A stretch of DNA of 58,392 bases from Actinomycetes bacterium (GTDB lineage Bacteria; Actinomycetota; Acidimicrobiia; Acidimicrobiales; Palsa-688): positions 1 through 58,392 of the forward strand of contig JAKCDU010000024.1 in NCBI GenBank assembly GCA_021838445.1, written 5' to 3'. The notes under the pieces are model-generated. The model ran no database searches and was not told the origin of the DNA. It was given only the letters and a program-made list of their open reading frames with translations. Positions 23,746 through 33,290 of this stretch are shown one piece after another. The first letter of the stretch is position 1. Each line of letters begins with the position of its first letter. Both the position numbers and the translations under genes were made by a program.

Positions 23746-24320
23746 CTGGGAAGCCTCGCCCCGACGGCGCCACCACGGTGCTCGATCCGACGGCCGAGAC
23801 GGCGCCCGCATGGCGCCCCCTGCGGCCCCGACCGGCGTCTCTCGACGGCCTGACCATCGGCCTGCTCGACATCTCCAAGCCGAGAGGCGACGTGTTCCTC
23901 GACCGCATCGAGGCCCGTTTGCAGGAGCAGGGGCTAAGGGTGCGGCGCTACACGAAACCGACATTCACCAAGCCCGCTCCGGTGGACCTGCGCCAGGAGA
24001 TCGCCATGCACTGCGACGTGGTGATAGAGGCGCTCGCGGATTGAGGTAGCTGTACGTCGTGCAGTGTGCACGACCTCGCCGACCTCGAGTCCCGGGGCGT
24101 CCCCGGAGTGTTCGCCGCCTCCCGCGAATTCACCACCGCGGCCCAGGCCCAATCGGAGGCCCTCGGCTTCCCCGCCGCTGCGGTGTTCGTGGATCATCCC
24201 GTCCAGGACCGCACCGACGAGGAGATGCGGGCCCTCGCCGACGCCGCCCTCCCAGCCCTGCTCGCCGCCCTGTCGGCGACGCCGGGCCAGCCGACCGGGA
24301 CGGGCCCCGGGCACGGCTGA
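23742..24320 (+). CDS. UGSC-motif selenoprotein; UGA at 24042-24044 read as selenocysteine
   Basis: The frame starting at ATG 23742 meets TGA at 24042-24044 and continues, in the same frame, to TGA 24318-24320, giving 192 residues with Sec101. The first part ends CDVVIEALAD; the continuation reads GSCTSCSVHDLADLESRGVPGVFAASREF. The junction is therefore U-G-S-C, the defining motif of the UGSC (seleno)protein family, followed by a further Cys pair. A perfect hairpin lies 12-30 bases after the UGA, with its loop at bases 19-23, as in bacterial SECIS elements. Its exact reaction is unknown; a redox role is inferred from the Sec and Cys residues and from the upstream CPTC thioredoxin-like gene, with which it overlaps by 4 bases. 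Conventional gene calling gives a truncated protein ending at 24044 and loses the second half. Confidence 0.9.
24056..24074 (+). promoter_or_regulatory. SECIS hairpin of the UGSC selenoprotein
   Basis: Perfect 7-bp arms (GTCGTGC / GCACGAC) close a 5-base loop, AGTGT. The loop occupies bases 19-23 after the UGA, the same place as the GGUCU loop of E. coli fdhF, and keeps its G-U at positions 20-21. A short outer GAG/CTC pairing next to the UGA is possible. I see no counterpart of the bulged U of the E. coli element. Confidence 0.7.
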
Positions 24321-24441
24321 CGCCCTGGCCCGCCGGTCCCGAACCATTTCCGACGTCAGCGTCGATTTATCGGCGGGTATCGGCTAGGGTTGCCCGCCGG
24401 GTGGCCCCGAGGGGGCGCCGTCCGAAACCGGGGGTGGAGCC

Positions 24442-25614
24442 ATGACCTCGATACTGTCCGACCTGTTCGTGGTCGATGCCGACTCGCACTGGTCCGAGCC
24501 GGCCGACCTGTTCACCAAGCGGGCGCCGGCCCACCTGAAAGACCGCGTGCCCCACCATGAGACCGTCGACGGGGAACGGCTCTGGATCATGGACGGAGTG
24601 CCCATCGGCCACGCCATCGCCGGAGCCGTGATCGGGGCCGACGGTCGCAAGGCACCGGCAGCCGAGTCGCTGTCGGTGTGGATGGTCGAGGAGGCTCATC
24701 CCGGCGCGTCCGACCCGAGAGCCCGCATCGCCGTCCTCGACGAGTTCGGCATCGACGCCCAGGTCATCTTCCCGAGCACGATCGGCCTCGGCGGCCAGTC
24801 CCTGGCCTCGGTTCCCGACCAGGACCTCTGCCGGATCTCGGTGGAGATATACAACGACGGCATGGCCGAGGTGCAGGAGCAGTCCGGCCAGCGACTGCTG
24901 CCCATGCCCCTGATGCCGGCCTGGGATGTCGATCTGTGCGTGGCCGAGGCCAAACGGGTGGCGGCCATGGGTGCCCGGGGCGTCAACATGACCTCCGACC
25001 CCCAGGACCTCGGCGCCCCCGACCTGGCCGACCGGGCGTGGGACCCGTTCTTCGCCGCCTGCGCCGAGCTGCGCCTTCCGCTGCACTTCCACATCGGCGC
25101 GTCGGTGACGGGGATGACGTTCTACGGCAAGTACTTCTGGCCTTCCCAGGCAGAGGGCACCAAACTGGCCATCGGCGGATCACTCCTGTTCATCGGCAAC
25201 GCCCGCGTCGTCACCAATCTCATCCTGGCCGGGACCTTCGACCGCCACCCCGACCTGCAGTGCGTGTCGGTCGAAAGCGGGGTGGGCTGGATACCTTTCA
25301 TCCTCGAGACCCTCGACTACGAGATGTTCGAGAACGCCCCCGACGAGTTGGCCAAGCTCTCCAAGCCCCCGTCGGAGTACTTCCGGTCGAACATGTTCGC
25401 CACCTTCTGGTTCGAGAACAACCGGAACCGCCTACCCGAGCTGGTCGAAGCGGTCGGTGAGGACTGCATCCTCTTCGAGACCGACTTCCCCCACCCGACC
25501 TGCCTCTACCCCGATCCGCTCGACTACGTGGACGAGAAGATGGCCACGCTGACGCCGGGGTCGCGGGCCAAGATCATGGGCGAGAACGCCCGGCGCCTGT
25601 ACCGGCTCCAGTAG
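24442..25614 (+). CDS. Amidohydrolase family 2 (ACMSD-like) metal-dependent hydrolase/decarboxylase
   Basis: A 390-residue TIM-barrel protein. Metal and active-site positions appear in VVDADSHWSEPADLF, HFHIGASVTG, VESGVGWIPF and FETDFPHPTCLYPDP, matching amidohydrolase-2 proteins such as ACMSD and related decarboxylases. The family acts on aromatic or acidic ring-cleavage products. TAGGGT (24385-24390) may be its -10 box, and GGGGGTGGAGCC precedes the ATG. A second member of the same family lies at 36697-37866, so the strain probably uses several such steps in catabolism. Confidence 0.85.
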   Translation: MTSILSDLFVVDADSHWSEPADLFTKRAPAHLKDRVPHHETVDGERLWIMDGVPIGHAIAGAVIGADGRKAPAAESLSVWMVEEAHPGASDPRARIAVLDEFGIDAQVIFPSTIGLGGQSLASVPDQDLCRISVEIYNDGMAEVQEQSGQRLLPMPLMPAWDVDLCVAEAKRVAAMGARGVNMTSDPQDLGAPDLADRAWDPFFAACAELRLPLHFHIGASVTGMTFYGKYFWPSQAEGTKLAIGGSLLFIGNARVVTNLILAGTFDRHPDLQCVSVESGVGWIPFILETLDYEMFENAPDELAKLSKPPSEYFRSNMFATFWFENNRNRLPELVEAVGEDCILFETDFPHPTCLYPDPLDYVDEKMATLTPGSRAKIMGENARRLYRLQ

Positions 25615-25858
25615 CTGACGAACCTCCCCCACGCCAGCCGCCGCCCTGATCCAGCCGTCGTCGCTGCTCAGATCGGCCGTGACCATCGCCACCCCGTCTA
25701 ATCCGCCCCGCCATGACACCGCGCCTCGTGCACGAGACCCCTTCCGATCTCGACGGGCTGCCAGCTACCCGGGGGTGGCGGGAGGAGCGCCGGCCCGAGA
25801 CGCGGTGGGCGGAGCGGGCTCCACTACCATTGTGGCCTGGAGGAGCCAAGGAGGACCC

Positions 25859-26203
25859 ATGGCCTACCAGGACGGGGCGATCGGCGTGACCGACGACGCC
25901 CTCACCATCAAGGGCTACTACTTCCCCGGCGCCGTCAAGCGGGTGCCGCTGGCCGCCATCCGCTCGGTACGCCGGAGCGACATGACCGCGTTTCGGGGCC
26001 GGGGCCGCATCTGGGGAACCGCCAACCCCGGCTACTGGGCCAACTTCGACCCGGGGCGCCCACGCAAGACGGTGGCCTTCCTCGTGGACGCCGGGAAGGC
26101 GGTCAAGCCCTTCGTCACCCCCGACGATCCCGCAGCGTTCGAGTCGGCCCTGCGCGAGCGCGGCGTCGAGGTCACCGACAGCGGAACCGCGCCGGTGGTC
26201 TGA
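25859..26203 (+). CDS. Small PH-like domain protein, function unknown
   Basis: A 114-residue protein from ATG 25859 with a strong Shine-Dalgarno (AGGAGCCAAGGAGG). The sequence DDALTIKGYYFPGAVKRVPLAAIRSVRR followed by FRGRGRIWGTANPGYWANFDPGRPRKTVAFLVD resembles the bacterial PH-like fold found in small actinobacterial proteins. No catalytic residues stand out. TACCAT (25825-25830) is a likely -10 box. Confidence 0.7.
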   Translation: MAYQDGAIGVTDDALTIKGYYFPGAVKRVPLAAIRSVRRSDMTAFRGRGRIWGTANPGYWANFDPGRPRKTVAFLVDAGKAVKPFVTPDDPAAFESALRERGVEVTDSGTAPVV

Positions 26204-26216
26204 CCGAAGACCTTGA

Positions 26217-27734
<1,518 letters not shown>

Positions 27735-27736
27735 CG

Positions 27737-28705
27737 GTGCGCTACGTGGAGGTGGGCGGGGTTCGCCTCTCCGCCATCGGCGTCGGCACCTGGCAGTTCG
27801 GCTCGCGAGAGTGGGGTTACGGCGAGGGATACGCCAGCGGTGAGGCCGGTCGCATCGTCGGGCGGGCCCTCGATCTCGGCGTCAACCTGCTCGACACCGC
27901 CGAGATATACGGCTTCGGACGCTCCGAGCGGATCGTGGGTCGGGCCATCGAGGGTCGCCGGGAGGAGGCCTTCGTGGCCACCAAGATCCTGCCCGTCCTA
28001 CCGGTCGGGCCGGTCGCCGAGCGACGGGCGCGCGGAAGTGCCCGGCGTCTCGGGATCGAGGTCATCGACCTGTACCAGATCCACCAGCCCAACCCCCTGG
28101 TCCCCATGTCCACCCAGATGGCCGCCATGCGCCGGCTGCTGACCGCCGGGCTGGTCCGCCACGTCGGGGTGAGCAACTACTCCCTCAGCCGGTGGCAGGC
28201 CGCCGAACGGGCGCTGGGCACCCCGGTGCTTTCCAACCAGGTGCGCCTGAGCCTGGTCGACCGCCGCCCCCTCCGCGCCCTGGTGCCGTGGGCGGCCGAA
28301 CACGACCGCCTTGTGATCGCCTACAGCCCCCTTGCCCAGGGTCTCCTGTCGGGACGCTACGGGGTGGGCAACGCCCCGACCCGCGGGGTGAGGGCCATGA
28401 ACCCCCTGTTCCTGCCGGAGAACCTGGAGCGGGCCGCCCCTCTCCTCCGCTCCCTGGCGGCCATCGCCGCCCGTCACGGGGCCACCGCCGCCCAGGTCGC
28501 CCTGGCCTGGGTCATCCGCCGGCCCAACGTGGTCGCCATCCCCGGCGCGAGCAGCGTCTCCCAGCTGGAGCACAACGTCGAAGCCGCCGACCTCGATCTG
28601 AGCGACGAGGAGGACCGGGAGCTCAGCACCACCGCGGCGGCCTTCGCGCCGGTGGGCGGGATCAACGCGACGTCGAAGCTGCTCAGGCGGCGCCTCCCCT
28701 TCTGA
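27737..28705 (+). CDS. Aldo/keto reductase
   Basis: A 322-residue TIM-barrel reductase. Conserved AKR elements are GVGTWQFGSREWGYG, Asp and Tyr in NLLDTAEIYGFGRSERIVGRAI, Lys in VATKILPVLP, IDLYQIHQPNPLVPM and GVSNYSLSRWQAAER, and a C-terminal NADPH site around VVAIPGASSVSQLEHNVEA. It begins 2 bases after argG and is likely in the same transcript, although a metabolic link to arginine is not apparent. Confidence 0.9.
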   Translation: MRYVEVGGVRLSAIGVGTWQFGSREWGYGEGYASGEAGRIVGRALDLGVNLLDTAEIYGFGRSERIVGRAIEGRREEAFVATKILPVLPVGPVAERRARGSARRLGIEVIDLYQIHQPNPLVPMSTQMAAMRRLLTAGLVRHVGVSNYSLSRWQAAERALGTPVLSNQVRLSLVDRRPLRALVPWAAEHDRLVIAYSPLAQGLLSGRYGVGNAPTRGVRAMNPLFLPENLERAAPLLRSLAAIAARHGATAAQVALAWVIRRPNVVAIPGASSVSQLEHNVEAADLDLSDEEDRELSTTAAAFAPVGGINATSKLLRRRLPF

Positions 28706-28743
28706 CGAAGCTGGACCGCCCCTCAGGCCACTAGCGTTGGGCC

Positions 28744-29694
28744 ATGGACACTTTCGGGGGGAAGCGGGCAGTGGTGACCGGGGGCGGCTCCGGCATGGGC
28801 CGGGAGCTGGTGGTCCAGTTGGCCGAAGCGGGGTGCTCGGTAGCCACCTGCGACGTGAACGCCACCGGCCTGGCCGAGACGGCGTCGCGGGCGGCACACG
28901 CCGCCGGGCGGGTGACCACCCACATCTGCGACGTGTCGGACCGCCAGCAGGTGGCCCGGCTGCACGCGGAGGTGATCGCCGCCCACGGTGGGGTGCTGGA
29001 GCTGCTGTTCAACAATGCCGGCATAGGTGGCGCCGGGAGCTTCGTCGTCGACGACCCCGAGGACTGGGAGCGGATATTCGCCGTCGACTTCTTCGGTGTG
29101 TACAACTGCAGCCGGGCGTTCCTGCCCGAGCTGATGGCGGCCGACGAGGCGGTGCTGATCAACACCAGCAGCGTCAACGGTTTCTGGGCCTCGCTCGGCC
29201 CGGGGATCCCCCACACCGCTTACAGCACGGCCAAGTTCGCCGTGAAGGGTTTTACCGAGGCGCTCATCGAGGATTTTCGCCTCAACGCCCCACACGTGAA
29301 GGTGGCCGTGGTCATGCCCGGGCACATCGGCACCGACATCGTGGCCAACTCCCGGCGGTACTTCGGCCAGCCCGAGCCCGACGCCATGGGCGAGGAGGAT
29401 CTGGTCCCGATGCGCGAGTCGCTGGCCCGCCAGGGCGTCGACGCCGAGTCGCTGTCGCTCGACGACCTGCGAGGCGTGCGCAAGCTGATGGAGGAAGGCT
29501 TTCGGACCACCGCCCCGCTCGACGCCGCCGGTGCGGCGACGGTCATCCTCGAGGGCGTCCGGGCCGGCAAGTGGCGCATCCTGGTCGGCGACGACGCCGC
29601 CCGCCTCGACGAGCAGGTCCGGGCCGACCCCGAGGCCGCCTACGACCACCAGGGCATCGGCCTCGACACCATCAACCTGACCGCCGGTAGCTAG
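28744..29694 (+). CDS. Short-chain dehydrogenase/reductase
   Basis: A 316-residue SDR, longer than the usual 250 because of a C-terminal extension of about 60 residues. It has VTGGGSGMGRELVVQL, CDVSD, NNAGIGGAG, INTSSVNGFW with the catalytic Ser, and YSTAKFAVKGF. TAGCGT (28732-28737) is 6 bases before ATG, a leaderless arrangement. It is convergent with the Sec-redoxin gene; the two stop codons are adjacent. Confidence 0.88.
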   Translation: MDTFGGKRAVVTGGGSGMGRELVVQLAEAGCSVATCDVNATGLAETASRAAHAAGRVTTHICDVSDRQQVARLHAEVIAAHGGVLELLFNNAGIGGAGSFVVDDPEDWERIFAVDFFGVYNCSRAFLPELMAADEAVLINTSSVNGFWASLGPGIPHTAYSTAKFAVKGFTEALIEDFRLNAPHVKVAVVMPGHIGTDIVANSRRYFGQPEPDAMGEEDLVPMRESLARQGVDAESLSLDDLRGVRKLMEEGFRTTAPLDAAGAATVILEGVRAGKWRILVGDDAARLDEQVRADPEAAYDHQGIGLDTINLTAGS

Positions 29695-29695
29695 G

Positions 29696-30739
29696 TCAGC
29701 TGCGACCCATGATGGTGTCGATGTCCTGGTTGAAGTCGGATATGAACGGCCAGTCCTCGCCCTCGGCGGGGGCCTGACGGAAGCGGGTCCACTCGTCGTC
29801 TCCGTCGTCGCCGGAGCGCTCGACAGCCAGGGCCGACCACGCCTGCCGCTTGTAGGTGACGTTCTCCGGGTGCAGCCGGTGGGCGTGGTTGAAGTGGGTG
29901 ATGACCCGCTCGGTCAAGCCCTCCTGGCGCCAGAAGTGCTGGGCCAGCTCGAAGTGGGCGGCCGCCTCGGACACCGATGGCGGGGTCGGGCGGGAGCGTT
30001 CGACGACCTGGTCGGGGGTCAGGGCGTAGGGGCTGTCCCCGCCGTTGGCCACCCAGTCGCGCAGCTCCTGCACGTACTGTTCCCGCTCCTCCATGCCACC
30101 GATCATCTCCACCAGGCGAAGAGCACCTTCCCCGACGGGCATGGGCCACCCCCGGTGCGGGGGTCTGACGATCGTGCCCTGCTCGTCGATCCAGACCACC
30201 TGGGGAACGTTGGTCACACCGAACAGGGCGTCTAGGGCGTGCCCTTGGTCCACGAGCGAGGGGTGGCTCGAGCCGGCCGCCTCCACGAAGGGCCGGGCCA
30301 CTTCCGGACCGGCCATCTCCAGACAGACATCCACTACTTCCAGACCGAGAGGATTCAGCTCCTCCCACAGTGCCTGCCACCCGGGCAGGTCCCATCGACA
30401 GCCTCAGTAGGGGGCCCAGGCGACGAGGGCCACCTTGCGACCCTCCATCTGGCGCAGGCGGAATTCCCTGCCGTCGAGGTCCGGGAGCGCCAAGTCGGGG
30501 GCGGCGGCGCTCATCAGGGCCCGCCCACCGAGGGCTTCGGGCCCGAGAGCCCAGGCCCCGAGGTCGGGATCGTGGACCACGGCCATGCCGAGGCTGGCGC
30601 ACGTGGCGGCCAGATCGAACGGTCCGGCCCCCAGGGGCACGCACACATCGCCCTTGCAGGCGCCCTCGGGTTTGATGGCCCAGCCGGTGGCCGCCTCGAA
30701 CTCGTCAGGGGTGCACTCGAAATCGGAGAGAAGCAGCAC
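29696..30739 (-). CDS. Thioredoxin-fold selenoprotein (redoxin); UGA at 30404-30406 read as selenocysteine
   Basis: From GTG 30739 the frame runs 111 codons to TGA (30404-30406) and continues in the same frame to 29696, giving 347 residues with Sec112. The junction is VALVAWAPY-U-GCRWDLPGWQALW. This is the place of the WCxxC motif in AhpC/TSA and TlpA/ResA-type redoxins, so the active site is Sec-Gly-Cys. The N-terminal 75 residues form a separate region with CKGDVCVPL. After the redoxin domain (FGVTNVPQVVWIDEQGTIV, with cis-Pro) there is a helical TPR-like tail (AAHFELAQHFWRQEGL...HRLHPENVTYKRQAW). No signal peptide is seen. A minus-strand TAGATT (30747-30752) is 7 bases upstream. Without recoding, two unrelated-looking fragments result. 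Confidence 0.85.
30373..30389 (-). promoter_or_regulatory. SECIS hairpin of the redoxin selenoprotein
   Basis: On the minus strand the bases 15-31 after the UGA form perfect 6-bp arms (CCTGCC / GGCAGG) around the loop CGGGT. The loop is at positions 21-25, two bases further than in the other two selenoprotein genes here. It keeps a G-rich loop ending in U. Confidence 0.6.
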
Positions 30740-30813
30740 GGCCGTGAATCTAACCTACTTCGGTCGATCCCGGATTTCCGGAGCACTCCTCCGCTTGTGC
30801 TAGGCACAGAGGC

Positions 30814-32376
30814 ATGGTTGAGGTGCCCCCCGCCTCCGAAGCCGCCGCCTCCCCGGTCCCTGTCCGCCGCAGCAGCGGGTGGGGGACGCTGGCCACCGTC
30901 GCGCTCGGAGTGATCATGGTCGGGCTGGACGGCACGGTCGTGTCGGTCGCCAACCCGTCGATAGGCAAAGACCTCCACGCCTCCCTCGCCGACCTCCAGT
31001 GGATCACCAACGCCTACCTGCTGGCCCTGGCCGTCGGTCTGATACCGGGCGGCAAGCTCGGGGACCGCTACGGCCGCCGTCTGATCTTCATGATCGGGGT
31101 GGTGGGCTTCGCTCTGTCGTCTCTCGGGGTGGCGGTCATCGGCAGCGTGGCCGGGGTGATCGCCATGCGGACCGTCCAGGGGCTGTTCGGCGCCCTCCTC
31201 CTGCCCAACACGGTGGCTCTGCTCCGCGCCGCCTTCCCGGCCGACCAGCTCAACCGGGCGGTCGGTATATGGAGCTCGTCGTCGGCGGCGGCCATCGCCG
31301 GTGGCCCGGTGATCGGCGGGCTGCTGGTCGAGAAGGTGAATTGGCAGAGCGTCTTCCTGCTCAACCTGCCGGTCGGTCTGGCCACAGTGGTCTGCGGGGT
31401 GCTGGTGATGCCCGAGAGCCGGGAATCCACCCGCCAGAGGTTCGACCTGCCCGGACTGGTCCTCCTGGCCAGCGCAGTCTTCTGTCTGGTCTACGGACTG
31501 ATCCGCTCGGAGAGCTCGGGCTGGTCATCGTCGACCAATCTGGGCCTGCTCGCCGGGTCGGCGGCCCTCGGCGGCGTGTTCGTGGCCGTCGAACGCCGTC
31601 GAGAGGCACCCCTCCTGCCCCTGCACCTGTTCGCCTCCCGGTCGGTGTCGCTCGGAGTGGTGACCCTGATGCTCAACTTCTTCGCTCTCTTCGGCGTCCT
31701 CTTCTTCATCAGCCTCTACTTCCAGAACGTGCAGCACCTCGACGCCGTCCAGGGCGGGGTGAGGCTGCTGCCCCTCATCGGGGTGTTCTCCCTCACCTCC
31801 CCCTACGCCGGAAGGGTCACGACCCGCTTCGGCGCCGGTCCTCCCATCACCGTCGGCCTGGCCCTCGGCACGGCATCGCTCCTCAGTCTGCTCACCATCT
31901 CGGAGCACTCGCCGTTCTGGTCGCTCTGCCCGGGGCTGGTGGGCATCGGGCTCGGGGTGTCGCTGGTGGTCGTCGCCTCCACCGAGGCCATCATCGCCAA
32001 CGCCCCCGTCGACGAGGCCGGCGTGGCAGGCGGCCTCCAGGGCATCGCCGTACAGCTCGGTGGCGTGCTCGGGTCATCGATCCTCGGTTCGATACTGGCC
32101 GCCGGTGTCGAAAGCCGCCTGCCGCGGCGGTTCCCGGTGGCCTCCCAGGTGGTCGAGCAGGGCATCGCCCCGGCCGGGTCGTCGGCGTCGGTGACGGCGA
32201 CGGCGCACGCCGCTTTCCTCTTCGGCCTGCGCCTTTCCCTCGTCGTCGCCGCCGTGGCCACCCTGGCAGGAGCCGCCTGCGGGCCGTGGATCCGCTCCGG
32301 CGGGGCCGGGACCGGGGCCGGGACCGGCGACGAGGAGAGCGGCGGGCGCGAGCGACCAATCGTCGTGCACATCTAG
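30814..32376 (+). CDS. MFS transporter, DHA2 (EmrB/QacA) family
   Basis: A 520-residue membrane protein with about 14 membrane segments. It has the DHA2 start VALGVIMVGLDGTVVSVANPSIG, motif A GGKLGDRYGRRLIF, and motif C-like MRTVQGLFGALLLPNTVALLRAAF. It exports drugs or metabolites by proton antiport. The C-terminus carries a Gly/Thr-rich cytoplasmic tail. It is divergent from the Sec-redoxin gene, with 74 bases between starts; no regulator is adjacent. Confidence 0.88.
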   Translation: MVEVPPASEAAASPVPVRRSSGWGTLATVALGVIMVGLDGTVVSVANPSIGKDLHASLADLQWITNAYLLALAVGLIPGGKLGDRYGRRLIFMIGVVGFALSSLGVAVIGSVAGVIAMRTVQGLFGALLLPNTVALLRAAFPADQLNRAVGIWSSSSAAAIAGGPVIGGLLVEKVNWQSVFLLNLPVGLATVVCGVLVMPESRESTRQRFDLPGLVLLASAVFCLVYGLIRSESSGWSSSTNLGLLAGSAALGGVFVAVERRREAPLLPLHLFASRSVSLGVVTLMLNFFALFGVLFFISLYFQNVQHLDAVQGGVRLLPLIGVFSLTSPYAGRVTTRFGAGPPITVGLALGTASLLSLLTISEHSPFWSLCPGLVGIGLGVSLVVVASTEAIIANAPVDEAGVAGGLQGIAVQLGGVLGSSILGSILAAGVESRLPRRFPVASQVVEQGIAPAGSSASVTATAHAAFLFGLRLSLVVAAVATLAGAACGPWIRSGGAGTGAGTGDEESGGRERPIVVHI

Positions 32377-32497
32377 GGCGGCCGCTCCCGGCCTCCGGGG
32401 TGTTCTTCAGCCCGGCGGCACCGGGCCGTGCGACCATCGGGTTGTATCCTTGATGGGATGCGGTCGGAAGGCCGTCACCTGGGCAGAGGAGGACGCC

Positions 32498-33250
32498 ATG
32501 CACTTCGAACCGACCCCGGCCAAGCTCATACCCGACATGTCACCCCGGGAGGAGTTGGTGGTGCTGGCCCGCTGTCTCTGGCGGGAGGGCTACAGCGACC
32601 ACCTGGCCGGCCACATCACCTTCAATCTGGGTGACGGCACCCTCCTCTGCAATCCGTGGCTGATCACCTGGGACGAGCTGCGACCCCACCAGGTGATCCG
32701 GATCGACCTCGAAGGTAACCTGGTGGAGGGCGACTGGCCGGTGCCGCTCGGGATCCCGCTGCACCTGGCCCTGCACCGGGCCCGCCCCGACGTGCAGTGG
32801 GCCATGCACAACCATCCGCTCTACGGGACCGTCCTCGCCGACATGAAGGTGGTACCGCCGGCCATGGACCAGAGCTCGTCGCTCGGAGGCGGCCACCTGG
32901 TGCTCGTCGACGAGTACGAGGGCGGCGTGAACAACATGGCCGCCGCCGACCACGCCGTGCAGGCCATGGGCGACGCCGATCTGGCCCTGCTGTGCGGCCA
33001 CGGGGTGTTCGTCGTCGGCAGCTCGGCCCGGGCCGTCCACCAGCGCGCCGTGGCCCTGGAGCAGCGCTGCCAGCATGCGTGGCACATCATGGCCGCCGGC
33101 GGCGCCCTGGACAGCCCCCTCCCGCAGTCCTGGACGGACAAGATGCTGGCCAGCGACGGCAACGGCTTCCACGGCTTCTGGGAGGCCATGGTCCGCAAGG
33201 AGCTGCGGGAGGACCCTTCCCTGCTCGGGGATCCCCGCCTACCGGACTAG
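32498..33250 (+). CDS. Class II aldolase/adducin family protein
   Basis: A 250-residue protein from ATG 32498, preceded by GGAGGAC. It shows the zinc-aldolase fold: GYSDHLAGHITFNL near the start, metal His residues in AMHNHPLYGTVLA, the catalytic region DEYEGGVNNMAAAD, and CGHGVFVVGSSARAVHQRAV with the third His. Relatives include fuculose-phosphate aldolase and decarboxylases; the substrate is unknown. It is convergent with fdhA, and a strong hairpin lies between their stops. Confidence 0.85.
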   Translation: MHFEPTPAKLIPDMSPREELVVLARCLWREGYSDHLAGHITFNLGDGTLLCNPWLITWDELRPHQVIRIDLEGNLVEGDWPVPLGIPLHLALHRARPDVQWAMHNHPLYGTVLADMKVVPPAMDQSSSLGGGHLVLVDEYEGGVNNMAAADHAVQAMGDADLALLCGHGVFVVGSSARAVHQRAVALEQRCQHAWHIMAAGGALDSPLPQSWTDKMLASDGNGFHGFWEAMVRKELREDPSLLGDPRLPD

Positions 33251-33264
33251 GAGCCGGGCGGCCG

Positions 33265-33290
33265 GCCCGGGCGCCCCCGGTCGCCCGGGC
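33265..33290. terminator. Bidirectional hairpin between aldolase and fdhA
   Basis: Perfect 9-bp arms (GCCCGGGCG / CGCCCGGGC) surround an 8-base loop in the 40-base gap between two convergent stop codons. The position fits a shared terminator, although neither side has a T-tract. Confidence 0.55.

Noticed and set aside
24042-24044. TGA taken as a true stop (ordinary gene end or pseudogene)
   Set aside because: The same frame continues for 92 codons with protein-like sequence, forms the U-G-S-C motif, and has a SECIS-like hairpin at the proper distance.
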